NCBI GenBank assembly: GCA_031296405.1
Contig: JAVKKH010000010.1
Location: 21,407-85,406 of the forward strand
Direction of reading: 5' to 3'
Length of the DNA stretch: 64,000 nt
Origin: Candidatus Tepidifontimicrobium thermophilum
Lineage (GTDB): Bacteria > Sysuimicrobiota > Sysuimicrobiia > Sysuimicrobiales > Sysuimicrobiaceae
This document shows, piece by piece, positions 36,452-44,843 of this stretch (positions are counted from its first letter, which is position 1; the number at the start of each line of letters is the position of its first letter). A program made the position numbers and the translations under genes. The notes beneath the pieces were generated by a model. The model saw only the letters and a program-made list of their open reading frames with translations, was not told the origin of the DNA and searched no databases.

Positions 36452-37117
36452 TCAGTCGCCGCCCCGGACGGCGGCCACCGGTTCCATCCTAAGAGTGCGC
36501 TTGGCCACCCACGCCAGCCAGCCGCCCACGGTCCACCGGGCGGGCTTCCGGGCCAGGTTGCGGAAGCCCACGGACAGGGCGTCCGCCACCGCCTGCTGCA
36601 CGGCCTCCGGGGTGACGGGCCGGCCCAGCCGCAGGAGCTCGCGCTCCACCGCCCGTCGCAGGGCCGGCAGGTCCTCGTCCGCCAGCCGGTCGAAGGCCTC
36701 CCGGTCACCGGCCAGGGCCCGGTCCAGCAGCTCCCGTTCCTCCAGGAGCGTCCGCTGGTAAGCCTCCACCGCTTCCTCGGGCAGCGAGGCACGACGGCGC
36801 TCGTGGGCGTGCTCCCGCCTGAGCTGGGCCTTGTACCGGGACAGCTGCTGCTCCAGGTCGTCGAAGGCGGCCCGGATCCAGCCCTCCGGGGTCGCGGACC
36901 GGTTGCGCCGGGCGTACAGCACCCGCCCGGGAAGGTACAGCCGGGCGCTGCCGGTGTACTCCTCCTTCCGGGCGGCCCGCTCCACCTGGACCTGCAGGTG
37001 CACGAGATCCGCCCGGAAGTGACGCAGGCGGCGCTGTAGCCGCGCCAGGGAGCGGTCCAAGACCTCGCGGGCGTACTCACCCAGCTCGAACCGCCGTGTG
37101 GTCACGTGCACTTCCAT
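36452..37117 (-). CDS. HPF/RaiA ribosome-binding protein with sigma-region-2-like tail
   Basis: A 221-residue chimera. Residues 1-~105 are a hibernation-promoting factor/sigma-54 modulation domain: beta-strands EVHVTTRRFELG, LVHLQVQVER, SARLYLPGRVLYARR, then a helix ending DDLEQQLSRYKAQLRRE. Residues ~110-135 are charged and helical. Residues ~134-210 read like region 2 of ECF sigma factors: ALAGDREAFDRLADEDL, an AVQQAVADAL stretch where sigma has AEDLVQEVFL, and TVGGWLAWVAKRTLRM where sigma has F..WLyrIArN. There is no region 4 and no long-HPF dimerisation domain. Start: ATG at 37117 with GGGAGGAG. It overlaps the thioredoxin-like gene by 16 bases and ends the lpd-lipA operon. The ribosome role is well supported; the tail's role is unknown. 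Confidence 0.75.
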   Translation of the reverse strand: MEVHVTTRRFELGEYAREVLDRSLARLQRRLRHFRADLVHLQVQVERAARKEEYTGSARLYLPGRVLYARRNRSATPEGWIRAAFDDLEQQLSRYKAQLRREHAHERRRASLPEEAVEAYQRTLLEERELLDRALAGDREAFDRLADEDLPALRRAVERELLRLGRPVTPEAVQQAVADALSVGFRNLARKPARWTVGGWLAWVAKRTLRMEPVAAVRGGD

Positions 37118-37575
37118 GCCGTCTCCTCCCCACTGAGTTCCTGCCAGGCCGGTTCCACCCCACACGTGCCGCACTCCGGCTCCTGCACCCCCACCCACCG
37201 CACCGCTGCGTCCACCTGCTCCCAGTCCGGCTCCCCGGGGTGCGCCAGAACCCAGCCGGCGGCCACTTCCCCGCGACGGTCCAGCACCAGCACCACCGCG
37301 TCCGCCTCCGGGCCGTACTGCCGGCGGGTGCGTCCCGTAGGGTCCCGCACCTGGGGGAACGGCGCCTCCAACCCTGCTTCCTCCTCGCGGACTCCCAGCG
37401 CCTCCACGCCCCAGGAGGACCACGCTCCGGCCCGCCGGCCCGCCGCCCGGGCCAGCTGGCGGCAGCTGAGGCAACCCGGACCGTGCAGGACCAGCACCAC
37501 GTGCGCGTGCAGACGCCAACTCGGTAACGTCTGTCCCTGGCCGCCGTCCTCCACCCATACCGTCGCGGGTCTCAC
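37102..37575 (-). CDS. Thioredoxin-fold protein with CxxC
   Basis: Cytoplasmic protein of 157 residues with a thioredoxin/AhpC-TSA-like pattern: strand HVVLVLHGPGCLSCRQLARAAG with a redox-type Cys-x-x-Cys (36-39), then LEAPFPQVRDPTGRTRRQYG and AVVLVLDRRGEVAAGWVLAH, the usual peroxiredoxin-like beta-beta pair. The C-terminus has a second Cys-x-x-Cys (EPECGTCG) and another Cys two residues before the end. Start: GTG at 37575 overlaps the lipA stop (GTGA). It may supply reductant, handle oxidised thiols or support lipoylation; none of this is proven. Confidence 0.65.
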   Translation of the reverse strand: MRPATVWVEDGGQGQTLPSWRLHAHVVLVLHGPGCLSCRQLARAAGRRAGAWSSWGVEALGVREEEAGLEAPFPQVRDPTGRTRRQYGPEADAVVLVLDRRGEVAAGWVLAHPGEPDWEQVDAAVRWVGVQEPECGTCGVEPAWQELSGEETAWKCT

Positions 37576-38447
37576 CGTACCGCCGCCCTCTGGACCTGTT
37601 CGTCCGCGTGGTAGCTGCTGCGCACCAAGGGCCCGGACTCCACGTGGCGGAACCCCATCGCCAGGCCCAGCCGTTTGATCTCCGCGAACTCCTCCGGGTG
37701 CCAGTACCGGTGCACGGGCTCGTAGCCCGGGCCTGGGCTCAGGTACTGCCCCACGGTCACGATGTCGCAGCCCACGGACCGCAGGTCCCGGAGGGTGTCC
37801 ACCACCTGGTCGAAGGTCTCGCCCAGGCCCACCATGAGGCCGCTCTTGGTCAGGCACGGGTATCCCCACCGCTTCACCCGCGCCAGCAGCTCCAGGGATC
37901 GGTCGTAGTTGCCCCCGCTGCGTACCCTCTTGAACACAGGCCGTACCGTCTCGATGTTGTGGTTGAGGATGTCGGGGCCGGCGTCCAGCACCGTCCGGAG
38001 CGCTTCCGGGTCGCCCTTGAAGTCCGGGATGAGGACCTCCACGGTGCAGTCGGGCTGGAGCTGGCGGATCCGGCGGATGGTCTGGGCGAACACCGCGGCC
38101 CCACCGTCCCGGAGGTCGTCCCGGTCCACGGAGGTCACCACCGCGTGGCGCAGCCCCATGGCCGCCACCGCCCGCGCCACCCGCTCCGGCTCCCTCCAGT
38201 CCACCTCCGTGGGCAGCCCGTGGGCGATGGCGCAGTACGAGCAGTTCCGCGTGCAGACGTTCCCCAGGATGAGGAAGGTGGCGGTCCGCCGCTCCCAGCA
38301 GTCCCCGATGTTCGGGCAGCGCGCTTCCTCGCACACCGTGTGCAGCCGCTGGGAGCGCATGATGGCCACCAGCTCGCGGTAGTTGGGGCCGGAGGGCAGG
38401 CGGGCCTTCAGCCACGGCGGGCGCTGCGGAACAGGCGCGATAGCCAA
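37572..38447 (-). CDS. lipA: Lipoyl synthase LipA
   Basis: Radical-SAM enzyme of 291 residues that inserts two sulfurs into octanoyl-lysine of lipoyl domains. Seen: auxiliary cluster motif CEEARCPNIGDC (39-50; CxxxxCxxxxxC), SAM cluster motif CTRNCSYC (CxxxCxxC, near 65-72), TSVDRDDLRDGG and the C-terminal VRSSYHA, whose Ser binds the auxiliary cluster. Start: ATG at 38447. It directly follows E2, its substrate protein, in an operon with lpd and both E1 subunits. No lipB/lipL octanoyltransferase is in the window. Confidence 0.94.
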   Translation of the reverse strand: MAIAPVPQRPPWLKARLPSGPNYRELVAIMRSQRLHTVCEEARCPNIGDCWERRTATFLILGNVCTRNCSYCAIAHGLPTEVDWREPERVARAVAAMGLRHAVVTSVDRDDLRDGGAAVFAQTIRRIRQLQPDCTVEVLIPDFKGDPEALRTVLDAGPDILNHNIETVRPVFKRVRSGGNYDRSLELLARVKRWGYPCLTKSGLMVGLGETFDQVVDTLRDLRSVGCDIVTVGQYLSPGPGYEPVHRYWHPEEFAEIKRLGLAMGFRHVESGPLVRSSYHADEQVQRAAVR

Positions 38448-38466
38448 GACAGGACCTCCTCTGCAT

Positions 38467-39642
38467 TCAGCGCGTCACAGGGTCTACAGCTTCCAGGCTG
38501 GCTTTCACGTGGTTGAGGAACTGCACCGCCACCGCGCCGTCGAACACCCTGTGGTCGAAGGACAGCCCCAGGTGCATAACCGAACGGATGGCGATGGCGT
38601 CGTCGCGGACCACCGGCCGCTTCACGATGGCGTCCGTGGCCAGGATGGCGGCCTGCGGGTAGTTCACGATGGGGAGCGACCACACGGACCCGAACACCCC
38701 GGGGTTGGTGAGGGTGAAGGTCCCGCCCTGCACGTCCTCCAGGGTCAGCTTCCCCTCCCGCGCGCGACGGGTGAGGTCTTCCAGCTCCCGGGCGAGGCCC
38801 ACCAGACTCTTCTCCTCCGCCCGGTGGACCACCGGCACCACCAGCCCGTCCTCCACGGACACCGCGATGCCGAGGTTCACGTGGGGCTTGAAGACGATGG
38901 CGTCGTCCGCCCACTGCGCGTTCACCACGGGGAACGCCCGCAGGGCCTCCACCGCCGCGCGGGCGAACAGCGCGGTGTAGGTGAGCCGGACCCCGTGCTG
39001 CTGCTGGAAGGCCTCCCGGTGGGCGTCGAACCACCGGACCAGGTCGGTGACGTCCGCCTCCACCACCCCGTACGCGTGCGGGACCTCCCGCTTGGCCCGG
39101 CTCAGGCGCTCCGCGATGGTCCGCCGCACGGGCGACAGCGGCACCCGGCGCTCCTCCGCCACCGGCGCGGCGGGGGCGGCGGGAGGCGGGACGGGCTGAG
39201 CGGCCGCCTGCTGCTTGCGGCGCTCCACGTAGCTCAGGACGTCCTGCTTCGTGATCCGGCCGCCCGTGCCCGTGCCGCGGATCTGCGCCAGTTCGTCCGG
39301 GGTGATCCCGTGCTCCTGCACCAACCGGCTCACCAGGGGCGAAAGCCGCCCCGCGGCGGGGGCCTCCCCCCGCGCGGGTGCCTCTGGTTGGGCCTGCGCG
39401 GGCGCTTCCTCCTCCACCCGCGCGATGACCGAGCCCACGGGCAGCGTCTGCCCCTCCTGCGCCACGATCTCCACCAGCCGGCCGGCCACCGGCGAGGGCA
39501 TCTCCACGTTCACCTTGTCCGTGATGAGCTCCACCAGCGGCTCGAAGCGCTCCACCCGGTCACCCGGTGACTTCAGCCAGCGGCCGATGGTGGCCTCGTA
39601 GGTGCTCTCCCCCAGCTGCGGAAGGCGGACGTCCGTGGCCAT
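38467..39642 (-). CDS. bkdB: 2-oxoacid dehydrogenase E2 (dihydrolipoamide acyltransferase)
   Basis: Core of a branched-chain (or pyruvate) oxoacid dehydrogenase complex, 391 residues. Seen: one N-terminal lipoyl domain with modified Lys43 in ELITDKVNVEMPSP, an Ala/Pro linker, a peripheral-subunit-binding domain (LSPLVSRLVQEHGI ... GTGTGGRITKQDV, ~98-135), a second linker, and a catalytic domain (~165-391) with the active-site SFDHRVFDGAVAVQFL. Start: ATG at 39642 with GAGGTG upstream; an in-frame GTG six bases earlier lies in that site. Order lpd-E1a-E1b-E2-lipA points to one operon. Confidence 0.93.
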   Translation of the reverse strand: MATDVRLPQLGESTYEATIGRWLKSPGDRVERFEPLVELITDKVNVEMPSPVAGRLVEIVAQEGQTLPVGSVIARVEEEAPAQAQPEAPARGEAPAAGRLSPLVSRLVQEHGITPDELAQIRGTGTGGRITKQDVLSYVERRKQQAAAQPVPPPAAPAAPVAEERRVPLSPVRRTIAERLSRAKREVPHAYGVVEADVTDLVRWFDAHREAFQQQHGVRLTYTALFARAAVEALRAFPVVNAQWADDAIVFKPHVNLGIAVSVEDGLVVPVVHRAEEKSLVGLARELEDLTRRAREGKLTLEDVQGGTFTLTNPGVFGSVWSLPIVNYPQAAILATDAIVKRPVVRDDAIAIRSVMHLGLSFDHRVFDGAVAVQFLNHVKASLEAVDPVTR

Positions 39643-39649
39643 ACGCACC

Positions 39650-40633
39650 TCAGTAGTGCGCCAGCTTGCGCACCGCGGCCAGGATCTTCTCCTGGTTGAT
39701 CCAGTACCACTGTTCCAGGGGACGGGCGAAGGGGATCCCGGGCACGTCCGGGCCCGCCAGGCGCATCACCGGCCCGTCCAGATCCTCGAAGGCCTCCTCC
39801 GCAATCAGGGCCGCGATCTCGGCCCCGAACCCGCCGAAGCGGTTGTCCTCGTACACCACCAGAGCCTTGTTGGTCTTGGCCACGCTGCGCAGGATCGTGT
39901 CCTTGTCCAGGGGCCGCAGGCAGCGGACGTCCACCACCTCCACCTCGATGCCCTCCCGGGAGGCTGCCTCTGCGGCCTGCAGGGCCTCGTGCAGGGTCCA
40001 GCCGTAAGTGAACAGGGACAGGTCCCGCCCCTCCCGCCGGACCGCCGCGGGGCCGAGCGGCACCGTGTAGTCGCCGTCCGGAACGTCCCCGCGCACCAGG
40101 CGGTACATCCGCTTGTGCTCCAGGAACAGGACGGGGTCCGGGTCGCGCACGGCCGCCTTCAGCATCCCCTTGGCGTCGTAGGCCGTGCTGGGCGCCACCA
40201 CCTTGAGGCCCGGCACGTGGGCGTAGAAAGCCTCCACACACTGGGAGTGGTACAGGGCCGTGCCGTGGGCCCCGCCGTAGGGCACACGGATCACCAGGGG
40301 GACTCCGAAGGCCCCGTTGGACCGGTACCGCATGCGGGCCGCCTCGCTCACAATCTGGTCGAAGGCGGGGTGGATGAAGTCTGCGAACTGGATCTCCGCG
40401 ATGGGCACCAGCCCGTGGCACGCCATCCCGATGGCGCAGCCCACGATGGACGACTCCGCCAGGGGCGTGTCGATCACGCGGTCCTCGCCGAACCGCTCGA
40501 ACAGCCCCTGGGTCACCCCGAACACCCCGCCCTTGCGGCCCACGTCCTCGCCCAGCACCACCACCCGCTCGTCCCGTTCCATCTCCTCGTGGTGGGCGCG
40601 GTTTAAGGCGTCCACGTACCGCAGCTCCGCCAC
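39650..40633 (-). CDS. bkdA2: 2-oxoacid dehydrogenase E1 component, beta subunit
   Basis: Thiamine-diphosphate E1 beta subunit, 327 residues. Seen: RVVVLGEDVGRKGGVFGVTQGLFERFG (near 23-49), DTPLAESSIVGCAIGMA, EIQFADFIHPAFDQIVSEAARMRYRSNG, SHSQC-like YHSQCVEAFYAHVPGLKVV, and the C-terminal Rossmann-like transketolase domain. The sequence style (RSNGAFGVPLVIRVPYGG) is that of branched-chain E1. GTG start at 40633 behind GGAGGAGGGGG. Forms an alpha2-beta2 unit with the gene upstream at 40670. Confidence 0.93.
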   Translation of the reverse strand: MAELRYVDALNRAHHEEMERDERVVVLGEDVGRKGGVFGVTQGLFERFGEDRVIDTPLAESSIVGCAIGMACHGLVPIAEIQFADFIHPAFDQIVSEAARMRYRSNGAFGVPLVIRVPYGGAHGTALYHSQCVEAFYAHVPGLKVVAPSTAYDAKGMLKAAVRDPDPVLFLEHKRMYRLVRGDVPDGDYTVPLGPAAVRREGRDLSLFTYGWTLHEALQAAEAASREGIEVEVVDVRCLRPLDKDTILRSVAKTNKALVVYEDNRFGGFGAEIAALIAEEAFEDLDGPVMRLAGPDVPGIPFARPLEQWYWINQEKILAAVRKLAHY

Positions 40634-40669
40634 AGTCCCCCTCCTCCCGGCTTCCGTCGCGCCCGTCCC

Positions 40670-41725
40670 CTAGGGGCCCGTCCACCACACGGGGTCCGTG
40701 GGGCGGTCCGGGTCGGGGTCGTAGTACACGTGTCGCGCCGCGGTGGCCGGGTCCGGGTCCGGTGCCCGCTCGGCCTCGTCCGTGGCCGCGTCCACCTCCC
40801 GCCGCACGCGATCCCGCAACGCCCGCTCCCGCTCCTCGTCCCACAAGCCCACGGACTCCAGGTACTCCCGGAATGCGGGGATGGGGTCCCGCTGGCGGGC
40901 CGCCTCGATCTCCTCCCGCGGCCGGTAGCGTTCCTGCTGGTCGTCGCTGCTGTGGGACCCCAGCCGCTCCACGCGGAACTCGAGAAGGGTCGGTCCCTCG
41001 CCGCGCTTGGCACGGTCGTACGCTTCCTTGGCAGCCCGGTAACACTCCAGGACGTCCGAGCCGTCCACGCTGACGCCCGGCATGCCGTAGCCCTGCGCCC
41101 GCACGGCCACGCTGGGGACCGCCATCTGTTTGTGCAGGGGCACGGAGATGGCGTACCGGTTGTTCTCCACCGCGAACAGGCAGGGCACCTTGTGGATGGC
41201 GGCGAAGTTCAGCGCCTCGTGCCAGTCCCCCTGGCTGGTGCCACCGTCCCCGATGGTCACCAGGACCACCTCGCCCGTCCGCCGGACCTTCGCGGCGTAG
41301 GCCAGACCCGCGGCGTGCGGGTACTGGGTGCCCACGGGACTGCTGGTGGACAGGATCCTGTACTTGACGTGGGCGTAGTGCCCCGGCATCTGCCGGCCGC
41401 CGCTGCTGGGGTCTGTGGCCTTCGCCAGCACCGCCAGCAGGATCTCGGTAGGGGTCATGCCTTTCACCAGCACCGCCGCCACGGACCGGTAGTAGGGGAC
41501 GAACCAGTCCCGCTCGCGGTCCAGGGGCCACATCATACCGACCTGCGCGCCCTCGTGCCCGGGCCCTGAGATCACGAACATCGCCTTGCCGGCCCGCTGC
41601 AGCTGCCACATGCGCTCGTCCAGCGTCCGGGCCAGGACCATGTAGTAGTACATCTGGAGCACGTCCTGGTCGGACAGGCCCAGCTCTGCGTGCCGGGCCT
41701 CCGCCCGCACTTCCCTGGCGCTCAT
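40670..41725 (-). CDS. bkdA1: 2-oxoacid dehydrogenase E1 component, alpha subunit
   Basis: ThDP-binding E1 alpha subunit, 351 residues. Seen: the ThDP/Mg2+ motif GDGGTSQGDWHEALNFAAIHKVPCLFAVENN (near 160-190), SSPVGTQYPHAAGLAYA and a phosphorylation-loop-like RLGSHSSDDQQERYRP. The YYYMVLARTLDERMW start and PGHEGAQVGMMW motif are typical of branched-chain types, which decarboxylate the oxo acids of Val, Leu and Ile. Tail is acidic with DPDPDRPTDPVWW. It lies 18 bases downstream of lpd. Confidence 0.93.
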   Translation of the reverse strand: MSAREVRAEARHAELGLSDQDVLQMYYYMVLARTLDERMWQLQRAGKAMFVISGPGHEGAQVGMMWPLDRERDWFVPYYRSVAAVLVKGMTPTEILLAVLAKATDPSSGGRQMPGHYAHVKYRILSTSSPVGTQYPHAAGLAYAAKVRRTGEVVLVTIGDGGTSQGDWHEALNFAAIHKVPCLFAVENNRYAISVPLHKQMAVPSVAVRAQGYGMPGVSVDGSDVLECYRAAKEAYDRAKRGEGPTLLEFRVERLGSHSSDDQQERYRPREEIEAARQRDPIPAFREYLESVGLWDEERERALRDRVRREVDAATDEAERAPDPDPATAARHVYYDPDPDRPTDPVWWTGP

Positions 41726-41743
41726 CCCGCTCCCTCCCCCGTG

Positions 41744-43144
41744 CTACAGGTGCACCACCCGGCCCAGGGCGTCCAGGGCGGCCTCGTGGATCGCCTCCGC
41801 CAGGGTCGGGTGCGCGTGGACCGCCGCCGCCACCTCGTGGATGGTGGCTTCGACGCTCTTGCCTAGGATCCCCTCCGGCACCAGTTCGGTCACCCGAGGT
41901 CCCACCATGTGCATCCCGAGGATCTCCCCGTGCCGGGCGTCCGTGACGACCTTCACGAAACCCTCCCGCTCCCCCAGGATCAGGGCCTTGCTGTTGGCGG
42001 AGAACGGGAAACGTCCCACCCGCACCTCGTACCCCCGCTCCCTTGCCTGGACCTCCGTGAGGCCGAAGGACGCCACTTCCGGGCTGCAGTACGTGCAGCG
42101 GGGGACGGCGTCGTACTCCAGGGGAGCTACCGCGTGGCCGGCCATGTCCTCCACCGCCCGCACCGCCTCCTCCGAGGCCACGTGGGCCAGCATGGGCTGT
42201 GCGTGGATCACGTCCCCGATGGCCCAGATGCCGGGCGCGGTGGTGCGGTACACCCCCTGGGTTCGGACGAACCCCTGCCCGTCTACCTCCACGCCCACCT
42301 CCTCCAGACCGAGGCCGTCCGTGACGGGGCCCCGGCCCACCGCCACCAGGAGACGGTCTGCCTCCACCCCCTCCACCTTCCCGTCCCTCTCCACGGACAG
42401 CTGCAGCCCGGTAGGTGTGCGCTCCACGGACTTGAGGCTGGCGGACGTGAGCACCCGGATCCCGCGACGGGCGAAGGCCTTCTCCACCGCGGCGCTTACC
42501 TCCTCGTCCTCCGCGGGCAGCGCCCGGGGGAGGATCTCGATCACCGTCACCTGGCTCCCCAGGCTGGCGAAGGCGCTGGCGAACTCCACGCCGATGACTC
42601 CGGCTCCCAGTACCGCCAGCTTCCCCGGGACCTCCTGCAGGGAGACCAGGTGGTCGCTGCTAAAGACCCGTTCGCCGTCCAAGGCCAGCCACGGCAGGCT
42701 GCGGGGCCGGGAGCCGGTGGCGATCAGGACGTGGCGGGCCCGCAGCTCTGTCTCCGACCCGTCGTTCAGGCTCACGTGCACCCGGTCCCGGGCCACCAGC
42801 CGCGCGGTGCCCGCGAAGGTGGCGATGCCGTTCTTCCGCATGAGGTACTCCACGCCCCGGTGCAGGGTACTCACCGTCCGCTCCCGGTAGCGGTGCACCG
42901 CGCTCAGGTCCACGGACACCGACTCCACCCGCACGCCCACCTGGGGGGCGTGTCGGGCCAGCTCTGCCACCTCCGCCACGTGCAACAGGGCCTTGGTGGG
43001 GATACAGCCGTAGTGCAGGCACGTGCCGCCCAGCTTATCCCGCTCCACGATGGCGGTCCGCATCCCCAACTGCGCCGCCCGGATGGCCCCCACATAGCCC
43101 CCCGGTCCCGCTCCGATCACCACGAGGTCGTAAGTGTCCTGCAC
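41744..43144 (-). CDS. lpdA: Dihydrolipoyl dehydrogenase (E3)
   Basis: FAD enzyme of 466 residues that reoxidises the lipoyl arm with NAD+. Seen: VIGAGPGGYVGAIRAAQLG, redox-active GGTCLHYGCIPTKALL (Cys near 40 and 45), NAD loop VLGAGVIGVEFASAFASLGSQVTV, GIWAIGDVIHAQPMLAHVASEE and the C-terminal His-Glu pair in HAHPTLAEAIHEA. Start: GTG at 43144 with GGAGGAG four bases upstream. First gene of the lpd-E1-E2-lipA-thioredoxin-HPF run; a TATCAT at 43183-43188 is a weak -10 candidate. Confidence 0.95.
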   Translation of the reverse strand: MQDTYDLVVIGAGPGGYVGAIRAAQLGMRTAIVERDKLGGTCLHYGCIPTKALLHVAEVAELARHAPQVGVRVESVSVDLSAVHRYRERTVSTLHRGVEYLMRKNGIATFAGTARLVARDRVHVSLNDGSETELRARHVLIATGSRPRSLPWLALDGERVFSSDHLVSLQEVPGKLAVLGAGVIGVEFASAFASLGSQVTVIEILPRALPAEDEEVSAAVEKAFARRGIRVLTSASLKSVERTPTGLQLSVERDGKVEGVEADRLLVAVGRGPVTDGLGLEEVGVEVDGQGFVRTQGVYRTTAPGIWAIGDVIHAQPMLAHVASEEAVRAVEDMAGHAVAPLEYDAVPRCTYCSPEVASFGLTEVQARERGYEVRVGRFPFSANSKALILGEREGFVKVVTDARHGEILGMHMVGPRVTELVPEGILGKSVEATIHEVAAAVHAHPTLAEAIHEAALDALGRVVHL

Positions 43145-43264
43145 GGGCTCCTCCTACCGCGGCGTGGTCCGAGCTCCCTTACATGATACGGCCCCGCGCC
43201 GTAGGTGCCCCCCCGGGACGCGGGGCCTGGGTGGCGGCCGGGGTCCGCAGTCCGACCGACCGGC

Positions 43265-43870
43265 TCAGCGCGCCTGCTGGCGCACGACCTCCGCGATGTG
43301 GCCGTAGAAGGCGTTCACGCCGGTGAACAGTGCCGCCAACGCCATCACGGCGAGGACCACCACGCCCAGGTACGCGAGGTTCCGCCGGCCCTCGCTCTGG
43401 CTGTACGCGAAGGGCAGCATTCCCACGCTCGCGATCCCGGCGGCCAACCACAGGACGAACGTGACGGGCGGGTTGCGCGTCAGCTTGAAGTCCAGGACCG
43501 CCCGTGCGCCCTGGAGCAAAAACAGCCCCAGCAGGGCCGCGGGCCACGCTAGCATCCGCAGGTCAAGCCCCGTGTACAGGTAGAAACCGGCCATGACCAA
43601 CATCAGGGAGAACAACCCGGTGCTGGTGCCGAACAGCTCGGAGTAGTGGCCGACCGGGAACCCTGCCCAGTCTGACCAGATGAGCTGCACGAAGCCTCCC
43701 AGGGAGAACAGTCCCAGGGCGAAGAACAGCGCTCCGAAGGACCTGCGGAGGTCCGCGGTCTCCTTGCCCGTAGCGACGTAGTACAGGTAAACGGCGCCGG
43801 CAATCCCCGCGGCGGTGACCAGCGCGAGGATCAGGACGAGGGGGTTGTGCGAGCTGACCGCCTGCCTCAC
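43265..43870 (-). CDS. Six-helix membrane protein, DUF981-like
   Basis: Integral membrane protein of about 201 residues with some six helices, resembling the DUF981 family. Seen: PLVLILALVTAAGIAGAVYLYY, then SFGALFFALGLFSLGGFVQLIWS, a loop with FGTSTGLFSLMLVMAGFYLYTG, LLGLFLLQGARAVLDF and NLAYLGVVVLAVMALAALFTG. Start: GTG at 43870 has AAGGGGG eight bases upstream; an in-frame GTG at 43879 would overlap that site. No enzyme motif or conserved charged pore is evident. It stands between the lpd operon and the metal regulators. Function unknown. Confidence 0.65.
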   Translation of the reverse strand: MRQAVSSHNPLVLILALVTAAGIAGAVYLYYVATGKETADLRRSFGALFFALGLFSLGGFVQLIWSDWAGFPVGHYSELFGTSTGLFSLMLVMAGFYLYTGLDLRMLAWPAALLGLFLLQGARAVLDFKLTRNPPVTFVLWLAAGIASVGMLPFAYSQSEGRRNLAYLGVVVLAVMALAALFTGVNAFYGHIAEVVRQQAR

Positions 43871-44082
43871 CGACGTCACCCCCTTTCAGCTCCGTAGCGT
43901 CCGAGGCGCCTGCGACGCGAGTGCTTCGCGCGACCTTCCCTCCGTCACCAGTATACGGCTTCCCGCGCCTTCCCCGGCCCCACCCGCCCGCGGGCCGGGG
44001 TTTCGGGCCGTTCTGGTCCTTCCACGCTGCCTTCCCCCAAGCGGCAGCCACGCACGGGGAGGCCCCGTGCCAGTGAAACGCT

Positions 44083-44466
44083 TCACCCTCCCGCGTCCGG
44101 CGCCCGGCTGTGCGCGAACAGCCGGATGATCTGCTGCTCCACCACCTGCGTCATCCCCTGTTCGAAACGCGCTGCCTCCCGCTCTGCGGTCTGGGGGTCC
44201 AGACCCAGTACGTCCTGCAGGAACCGCTGACACAGGCGGTAGCGCCGCTCCTTGCCGAAGGCCAGGCGGCTGCCTTCGGGCGTGAGCCGCACGCCTTCTT
44301 CTCGGGAGTAGGTGACCAGCCCCGCACGCTGCAGGCGCTCCACCATCTCGTGGACGGAGGCCACCGAAACCTCGAGTCGGCGGGCCAGGGCGGTCAGGGT
44401 GACCCGCCCCTGGGCGCGCAGGTGGAGGACCGCCCGCAGGTAGTCTTCCGTCCTGGAGGAGTTCAC
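44083..44466 (-). CDS. DtxR/MntR-family metalloregulator
   Basis: Metal-responsive repressor of 127 residues. Seen: SSRTEDYLRAVLHLR at the start, winged helix ALARRLEVSVASVHEMVERLQRAGLVTYSREEGVRLTPEG (near 22-61), then a dimerisation helix set LCQRFLQDVLGLDPQTAEREAARFEQGMT. It is MntR-sized and lacks the SH3/FeoA domain of full DtxR. Start: GTG at 44466 overlaps the fur stop (GTGA) and gives the family's usual N-terminus; an ATG at 44484 is also in frame. Coupled to fur, so the two metal sensors are made together. The effector metal (Mn or Fe) is not certain. Confidence 0.82.
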   Translation of the reverse strand: MNSSRTEDYLRAVLHLRAQGRVTLTALARRLEVSVASVHEMVERLQRAGLVTYSREEGVRLTPEGSRLAFGKERRYRLCQRFLQDVLGLDPQTAEREAARFEQGMTQVVEQQIIRLFAHSRAPDAGG

Positions 44467-44840
44467 GAGGTGCGGCTTCCGCATTCCGAGCACGTCCCCT
44501 TCAGCTCCAGGTGGATCTGGCTCACCGCGAACCCCTCCGGCAGAGCCCGCCTCAGGGCCTCTGCCGCCACGGGCTCCGGGAGGTCGTAGACGCGGCTGCA
44601 CCGCTCGCACACGAAGTGGGGGTGGGGGGACGTGACCGCGTCGTAGCGCCGCCCCTCCGCGGTCACGATCTCCCGGACCAGCCCCGCCTCCTTGAGCCAC
44701 CTCAGGTTGCGGTAGATGGAGCCCAGGCTGACCCCCGGAAGGACCCTGCGGACTTCCACCAGCACCTCTTCTGCGCTGGGGTGGCTCCGCGTGGCCGCTA
44801 GGACGGCGAGGATCTGCTGGCGTTGCCGGGTCAGCCTCAT
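44463..44840 (-). CDS. fur: Fur-family metalloregulator
   Basis: Fur/PerR/Zur-type repressor of 125 residues from ATG 44840. Seen: winged helix RLTRQRQQILAVLAAT ... VSLGSIYRNLRWLKEAGLVRE, and a C-terminal domain with PHPHFVCERCSRVYDL and GTCSECGS, two Cys-x-x-Cys for structural zinc. Upstream in-frame ATGs at 44855 and 44861 fall inside a palindrome that looks like its own operator, so 44840 is preferred; a clear ribosome site is missing for all three. It is followed by dtxR with GTGA overlap. Which of Fur, PerR or Zur it is cannot be told from this sequence. Confidence 0.87.
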   Translation of the reverse strand: MRLTRQRQQILAVLAATRSHPSAEEVLVEVRRVLPGVSLGSIYRNLRWLKEAGLVREIVTAEGRRYDAVTSPHPHFVCERCSRVYDLPEPVAAEALRRALPEGFAVSQIHLELKGTCSECGSRTS

Positions 44841-44843
44841 AGC

